10,060 bases of DNA. Source: CBDUBS01 sp965365445 (GTDB lineage Bacteria > Bacteroidota > Rhodothermia > Rhodothermales > DASSAV01). Made by a program: the position numbers and the translations under genes. The DNA lies in the NCBI GenBank assembly GCA_965365445.1, contig CBDUBS010000135.1, forward strand, positions 1 through 10,060. The letters run 5' to 3'. Under the pieces are notes generated by a model, which ran no database searches, had not been told where the DNA came from, and worked only from the letters and a program-made list of their open reading frames with translations. Positions 6,701-10,060 of this stretch are shown here, piece after piece. Position 1 is the stretch's first letter; every line of letters begins with the position of its first letter.

Positions 6701-6928
6701 GGTCCGTTACCGATTACTGTAATTGGGTTTGTGGCGACAAGCGAAAGATGAAGCGAATCCGCAGCAACTGCAAGAACAACCCAGGAAATAATGCTGGAAC
6801 GGGAGGACTGGTATATGCTCTGAACGGCCATTATTTTCAGCAAGAAAGCCGGCCGCGCCCACACGGGAACCTGAGTCGATAAAAATTAATGATACACCCG
6901 GCTTCCGATGCCGGAAACAGGAGGTTGT
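6701..6928. promoter_or_regulatory. Divergent intergenic region between DUF1801 and enolase-superfamily genes
   Basis: This 228-base stretch should hold the promoters of both flanking genes. An AT-rich patch (CGATAAAAATTAATGATAC, 6878-6896) lies about 30-50 bases before the rightward start and is the most likely promoter area, though no clear consensus boxes are seen. AAGCCGG (6846-6852) and CCGGCTT (6898-6904) are an inverted pair flanking this patch. A short hairpin TTCCG/CGGAA (6903-6916) precedes the ribosome binding site. Open frames crossing the region look non-coding. Confidence 0.35.
6919..6924 (+). promoter_or_regulatory. Ribosome binding site fixing the enolase-superfamily start
   Basis: AGGAGG ends 4 bases before the ATG at 6929. 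An in-frame ATG at 6908 lies upstream of this site and cannot use it, so 6929 is the better start. It also places the twin-arginine motif right at the N-terminus. Confidence 0.8.
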
Positions 6929-8122
6929 ATGGATAGACGGCATTTCCTCAAGGCCGGTCTCGCGGCGTCGTGTATGCCGCTCGTTTCCTTTCGGGATGCT
7001 TCTCCGGAACGCCCGGTAACCGATCTGCACCGGGAGTTCGGTTCGCCGGTAATCATCGAAGCCATCGACGTACTGAAATTCCGCAACACCTACCTCATCC
7101 GAACTCGCTCAAAGGACGGTGCAACCGGAGTTTCCATCGGAAACATCCGTTTTCCGCATCTCTTCAGCATCCTGCAAGGGCTGGTGATTCCCTACTTCCT
7201 GGGGAAAGACGCCCGGGACCTGGAAAGCCTGGTTGACGGCATTTATCTGGAGGACAGCAATTACAAGTACGCCGGAATGCCGTTCTGGAGCACGGTGGGG
7301 CAGGTTGAATGGAGCCTGTTCGATATGTTGGGCCGGACGGCCGGCAAGCCGGCGGCTGCTTTCTTCGGCCCCATCATCCGGAAGGAGGCACCCGTATACC
7401 TTTCCACGTTCACCCGGGACAAAACGGCCGAGCAGACGATCGGGGAACTCATGGAGCCGATAGCCCGGACGGGGGTAAAGGCCCTCAAGCTGAAGATCGG
7501 CGGGCGCATGGGTCCGGATACCGTTCCCGGCCGCTCGGAGGCGCTCATCCCGTACACGCGGAAAACGCTCGGCGACGGTATGGTGTTGCTGGCCGACGCC
7601 AACGGATCGTATGACGCCGAAGGAGGCATCCGGATCGGGCGGTTGATGGAGCGGTACGGATATGATTTTCTGGAAGAGCCGTGCCCGTGGGAGGATTTCG
7701 TGGCGACGAAGCGGGTAGCGGACGCCCTCTCGATGACGGTAGCCGGCGGGGAGCAGGATTCGAGTATGCCGAAGTGGCAGTGGATGATCGACAACCGGGC
7801 CGTGGACCTGTTTCAACCCGACCTCGTGTACAACGGCGGGTTCATCCGGGCCATGCGGGTGGCCCGGATGGCGGGGGCGGCCGGGTTCGACGTGCTGCCG
7901 CACGCCCCCTCGATGGGGCCGGAGGCTGCCGTCAAGTTCCAGTTTGCCGCCGTAACCCCGAACCTGGGAACGTATCAGGAGCACCAGGAAGAATCCGCCG
8001 AAGGAGCCTGGTGGGAGCCGGTGTTCGAGATCGAGGGCGGCGTCGTCCCGATTCCGCAGGGGCCGGGGCTCGGGATGGAGTACGATCCGGTGGTGTGGGA
8101 GAAGGCGGAACGGCTGGCGTAA
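6929..8122 (+). CDS. Tat-exported enolase-superfamily enzyme (mandelate racemase/muconate lactonizing type)
   Basis: The 397-residue protein begins MDRRHFLKAG, a twin-arginine signal, so it should be exported folded to the periplasm or outer surface. The enolase-superfamily N-terminal capping domain is about residues 40-150 and the barrel about 155-375. Expected catalytic residues are present: KLK (K187/K189), metal ligands D223 (LLADAN), E249 (FLEEP) and E275 (GGEQD), and an Asp-His pair D298 (FQPD) and H325 (VLPHAPS). That combination is characteristic of the mandelate racemase subgroup, which abstracts a proton alpha to a carboxylate and includes acid-sugar dehydratases and racemases. It needs Mg2+. 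Specificity cannot be read here; an acid sugar released from a glycan is a reasonable guess. It converges on a decayed mannosidase and has no operon partner. Confidence 0.9.
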   Translation: MDRRHFLKAGLAASCMPLVSFRDASPERPVTDLHREFGSPVIIEAIDVLKFRNTYLIRTRSKDGATGVSIGNIRFPHLFSILQGLVIPYFLGKDARDLESLVDGIYLEDSNYKYAGMPFWSTVGQVEWSLFDMLGRTAGKPAAAFFGPIIRKEAPVYLSTFTRDKTAEQTIGELMEPIARTGVKALKLKIGGRMGPDTVPGRSEALIPYTRKTLGDGMVLLADANGSYDAEGGIRIGRLMERYGYDFLEEPCPWEDFVATKRVADALSMTVAGGEQDSSMPKWQWMIDNRAVDLFQPDLVYNGGFIRAMRVARMAGAAGFDVLPHAPSMGPEAAVKFQFAAVTPNLGTYQEHQEESAEGAWWEPVFEIEGGVVPIPQGPGLGMEYDPVVWEKAERLA

Positions 8123-8135
8123 GCCGAGGAAAGGT

Positions 8136-8577
8136 TCAGGGGGCAGCCCGGTAAAGGAAAAGGTACTCGGAGCGGTATTCCGGCCGCCCTTCCACTTCCA
8201 GAACGAGGGAGAAGCGGTCGGCATCGAGCCTGGGGAGGACCCAGCGCACGGTCGGGCCGACCTGATTCGTTCCCGACGGCAACGGCCTCCCCATACCCGC
8301 ACGATGTTGAAGTGGGCGTCGTGCATCAGGCTGAGCAGCGAGTCGTACCGGGAGGCCGTCAGGCGGCCGGGGAAGATGTCCGGCGTGACCCAGTTCGTGC
8401 CTTTGGCAAAGATGCGTCGCCCGTTGATCTCCAGCGCCATCGGGGGCACGCTGCGGGTTTTGGGAAACTGCGCGCCCGGCTCGGCCCACGCCCCTTCGTT
8501 CATCACGAGGCGCACCCGCCGGAAGCCGACGCGAGAGATCGGATGCCGGTATAGAGTGTACTTTCGTCGTGTGAGAC
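8136..8577 (-). pseudogene. Decayed GH2 beta-mannosidase-like gene with internal deletion and frameshift
   Basis: One minus-strand frame from about 8577 to 8285 reads TLYRHPISRVGFRRVRLVMN, then INGRRIFAKGTNWVTPDIFP, RYDSLLSLMHDAHFN and IVRVWGG. This is the recognisable junction between the second beta domain and the start of the catalytic barrel in GH2 beta-mannosidases. At about 8284/8285 the sense moves to another frame, reading GTNQVGPTVRWVLPRLDADRF to a TGA at 8136-8138, ending EYLFLYRAAP, which looks like a glycosidase C-terminal domain. An in-frame TAG lies just upstream of the recognisable part (about 8592-8594). Both catalytic Glu regions are missing, and roughly 140 codons remain of a family usually above 800, so it cannot be active. 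Read as a remnant of a gene once in line with the FG-GAP gene on the same strand. Assigning the C-terminal piece to the same gene is inference. Confidence 0.75.
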
Positions 8578-8668
8578 ATTCCGGTTTCTAACCGAAATGA
8601 CGACGGCAGCGGCGCTTTACCCTTATGTGAAGCGCTCTCGGTCGTTCCAGGCTCGACGCAGGGTACGT

Positions 8669-8694
8669 CGCCCTGTCGGCGTAAGGGCAGGGCG
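8669..8694 (-). terminator. GC-rich hairpin just past the FG-GAP gene
   Basis: CGCCCTG (8669-8675) pairs with CAGGGCG (8688-8694): a 7-bp stem with a 12-nt loop, beginning 13 nt past the stop of the leftward gene. No T-tract follows, so it may only stabilise the mRNA end or help termination weakly. Confidence 0.35.
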
Positions 8695-8706
8695 GCGCGC
8701 CGAGGT

Positions 8707-10060
8707 TCAATTCCCCACGTTCTCGAACAGGAAAACGCCCTTTTTGTTGGAGAGCAGAACATCCGGCCGGCCGTCGCCGGTTATGTCCCGCGCAACGACT
8801 TGCAGCCCCACCCCCGCATCGGGGTCGATCAGGTAGGGCGTCCAGGCGGGGCGGCCGTCGGAGGCGGCGTACCACAGCAATTCCGAAGGTTCGTACCCGC
8901 CGGGATCGTTGCCGTTGTGGGCGAAGAATCGTTTTCCGGTGACGAAGTCCGTGCGGCCGTCCCCGTCGAGGTCGGCTGCGGCGAGGGCGTGCGTCTGCGA
9001 TACCCGGTTGTCGATAAGACGGCGGCTCCAGGCGGGTGTTTCCGCCGGGCGGCGCTCCGCCCACCAGATGCCGTAATCGTGGGCGGAGGACGATAGCACG
9101 TCGGCATCCCCGTCGCCGTCGAGGTCGAGGATCAGCATTTCGGCAGCACGTTCTCCCAGGTCGGCCGGATGTTCCTTCCATGCGGCTCCCGGAACGGCAG
9201 GCGCTTCCCACCATGCATCCACGGCCACGAGGTCTGCCCGACCGTCTCCGTTTACGTCTCCAGCCCCGAGGCCGTGCGCAAGGCTTCGGGCGCGGGCCGC
9301 TTCGAGCGGCTCGCTGACCGGAACGAGCGCCCACGTCGTGTCGGCAGAGCGGGAAGGCTGGAGGATCACGATCCGGCGGGACTGTCGGTCGAGGAAGGCC
9401 GCTTCATCCAGCCCGTCGCCGGTGAGATCGGCCAGGATCGGGTTTTCGCTGGCGACGGTGGGGAATACGAGCCGCCGCGTCCAGTGGCCGGAGCCGCCCC
9501 GTGGATTCTCGAACCAGTAGGCCGCCCGCCCGGGCGGTCCGAAAGCAACCACGTCGAGCCAATCGTCCCCGTTTACGTCGAGCGTATAATTGAGGAACGT
9601 ATCGCTATAACCTGTATGAACCGAAAACGTATCGGGGGGCGTGATCTCGTGCGCCCTCCAGTCGGGAGCCTCGAACCAGTATGCGCCCGCAACGATATCG
9701 AGGTCGCCGTCGCGGTCGAGGTCGCCCGCGGCGACCCCTTCCGAGACGAACCGTTCGGAAAGCACCCGCTTGCGGAAACGCACCGGGCCGGGCGGCACGG
9801 GCGCTTCGGGCCGCCGAGGGACCGGCTTGATCTGAATGTTCCGGTAGTGTGCTTCGGCGGCGGGTCCGCTGTGGATCTGGAGGCAGATGCGGCCGTGCTG
9901 CGGCAGGGTGGTATCGGGTTCGGTGTAATCGGCGGTCAACGAGCCGTTGAGGAACAACCGGATGCGCCGTCCGGAGGCGTACAGGGCATAATCGTTCCAG
10001 CCGTTCGGGTGAAGGAGGCCGGCGAGGTGAGAAGGCTGCGGCCGGACTTTGCGAAGCTGG
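8707..10060 (-). CDS. DUF1080 (3-keto-disaccharide hydrolase-like) domain fused to seven FG-GAP/VCBS repeats (5' partial)
   Basis: The frame is open to the right edge, so the N-terminus lies outside; 450 residues are visible. The first about 75 are the end of a DUF1080/3-keto-disaccharide hydrolase concanavalin-like domain: GLLHPNGWNDYALYASG, then RIRLFLNGSLTADYTEPD, then RICLQIHSGP with a closing YRNIQI. After a Pro-rich linker come seven Asp-rich calcium-binding loops of the form DxxGDGxxD, at about 113, 161, 211, 268, 312, 363 and 425 of the visible part (DLDRDGDLD, DVNGDDWLD, DLTGDGLDE, DVNGDGRAD, DLDGDGDAD, DLDGDGRTD, DITGDGRPD). They alternate with YWFE/WWEAP-like strands, as expected for a seven-bladed beta-propeller. 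The third loop ends in DE and is the most degenerate. Secretion is likely for both domains but its signal is not visible. Role: probably binding or cleaving modified sugars outside the cell. Confidence 0.9.
   Translation of the reverse strand, partial: QLRKVRPQPSHLAGLLHPNGWNDYALYASGRRIRLFLNGSLTADYTEPDTTLPQHGRICLQIHSGPAAEAHYRNIQIKPVPRRPEAPVPPGPVRFRKRVLSERFVSEGVAAGDLDRDGDLDIVAGAYWFEAPDWRAHEITPPDTFSVHTGYSDTFLNYTLDVNGDDWLDVVAFGPPGRAAYWFENPRGGSGHWTRRLVFPTVASENPILADLTGDGLDEAAFLDRQSRRIVILQPSRSADTTWALVPVSEPLEAARARSLAHGLGAGDVNGDGRADLVAVDAWWEAPAVPGAAWKEHPADLGERAAEMLILDLDGDGDADVLSSSAHDYGIWWAERRPAETPAWSRRLIDNRVSQTHALAAADLDGDGRTDFVTGKRFFAHNGNDPGGYEPSELLWYAASDGRPAWTPYLIDPDAGVGLQVVARDITGDGRPDVLLSNKKGVFLFENVGN

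Noticed and set aside
6682..6882. Plus-strand open frame of 66 codons in the intergenic region
   Set aside because: It overlaps the DUF1801 start, has no ribosome binding site and gives a low-complexity, unrecognisable translation.
6908..6928. Upstream ATG for the enolase-superfamily gene
   Set aside because: It lies before the strong AGGAGG site and would bury the twin-arginine signal behind seven extra residues.
7109..8515. Minus-strand open frame of 468 codons read as one protein
   Set aside because: Only about its first 75 codons are genuine GH2 sequence; beyond about 8285 it is out-of-frame remnant and then antisense to the enolase-superfamily gene.
8588..9334. Minus-strand open frame of 248 codons overlapping the FG-GAP gene
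   Set aside because: It is an Arg-rich shadow in another frame; the FG-GAP frame has seven clear calcium-loop repeats.

Overview
The window is high-GC bacterial DNA with dense genes on both strands, frequent GGAGG-type ribosome binding sites and many secreted or sugar-related proteins. A perfect TAnnTTTG-type box (TAGTTTTG) upstream of one gene, and the overall mix of genes, suggest a high-GC member of the Bacteroidota/Rhodothermota group. This placement is an inference. No tRNA, rRNA, CRISPR array, transposase or attachment site was seen.

Layout: positions 2-103 hold the 3' end of an unidentified plus-strand gene. A mostly empty stretch follows, containing a minus-strand intrinsic terminator (302-336). 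A small lipoprotein gene reads leftwards (442-984). Its divergent upstream region (985-1255) is rich in inverted repeats and carries a palindromic operator-like site next to the start of a secreted clan GH-D (GH36-like) glycosidase (1256-3766). The glycosidase is followed 20 nt later by queG (3787-4749), the tRNA epoxyqueuosine reductase. Convergent to queG is a compact minus-strand operon of three small membrane proteins (6176 down to 4756), preceded by a DUF1801 gene (6287-6700). On the plus strand, 6929-8122 encodes a Tat-signal enolase-superfamily (mandelate racemase subgroup) enzyme. Convergent to it lies a broken GH2 beta-mannosidase-like remnant (8136-8577). A 5'-truncated gene then runs off the right edge (8707-10060) and joins a DUF1080 (3-keto-disaccharide hydrolase-like) domain to seven FG-GAP/VCBS calcium-binding repeats.

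The recurring theme is extracytoplasmic carbohydrate processing: a secreted GH-D glycosidase, an exported acid-sugar-dehydratase-like enzyme, a DUF1080/FG-GAP protein and a decayed mannosidase. The genes lie on both strands and are not one operon, so this looks like a loose glycan-utilisation neighbourhood mixed with housekeeping (queG) and small uncharacterised proteins. I did not find a convincing wholly new system. The best leads are the GH-D enzyme with an altered acid/base region and its candidate operator, the Tat-exported enolase-superfamily enzyme, the DUF1080-propeller fusion, and the internally deleted mannosidase remnant.
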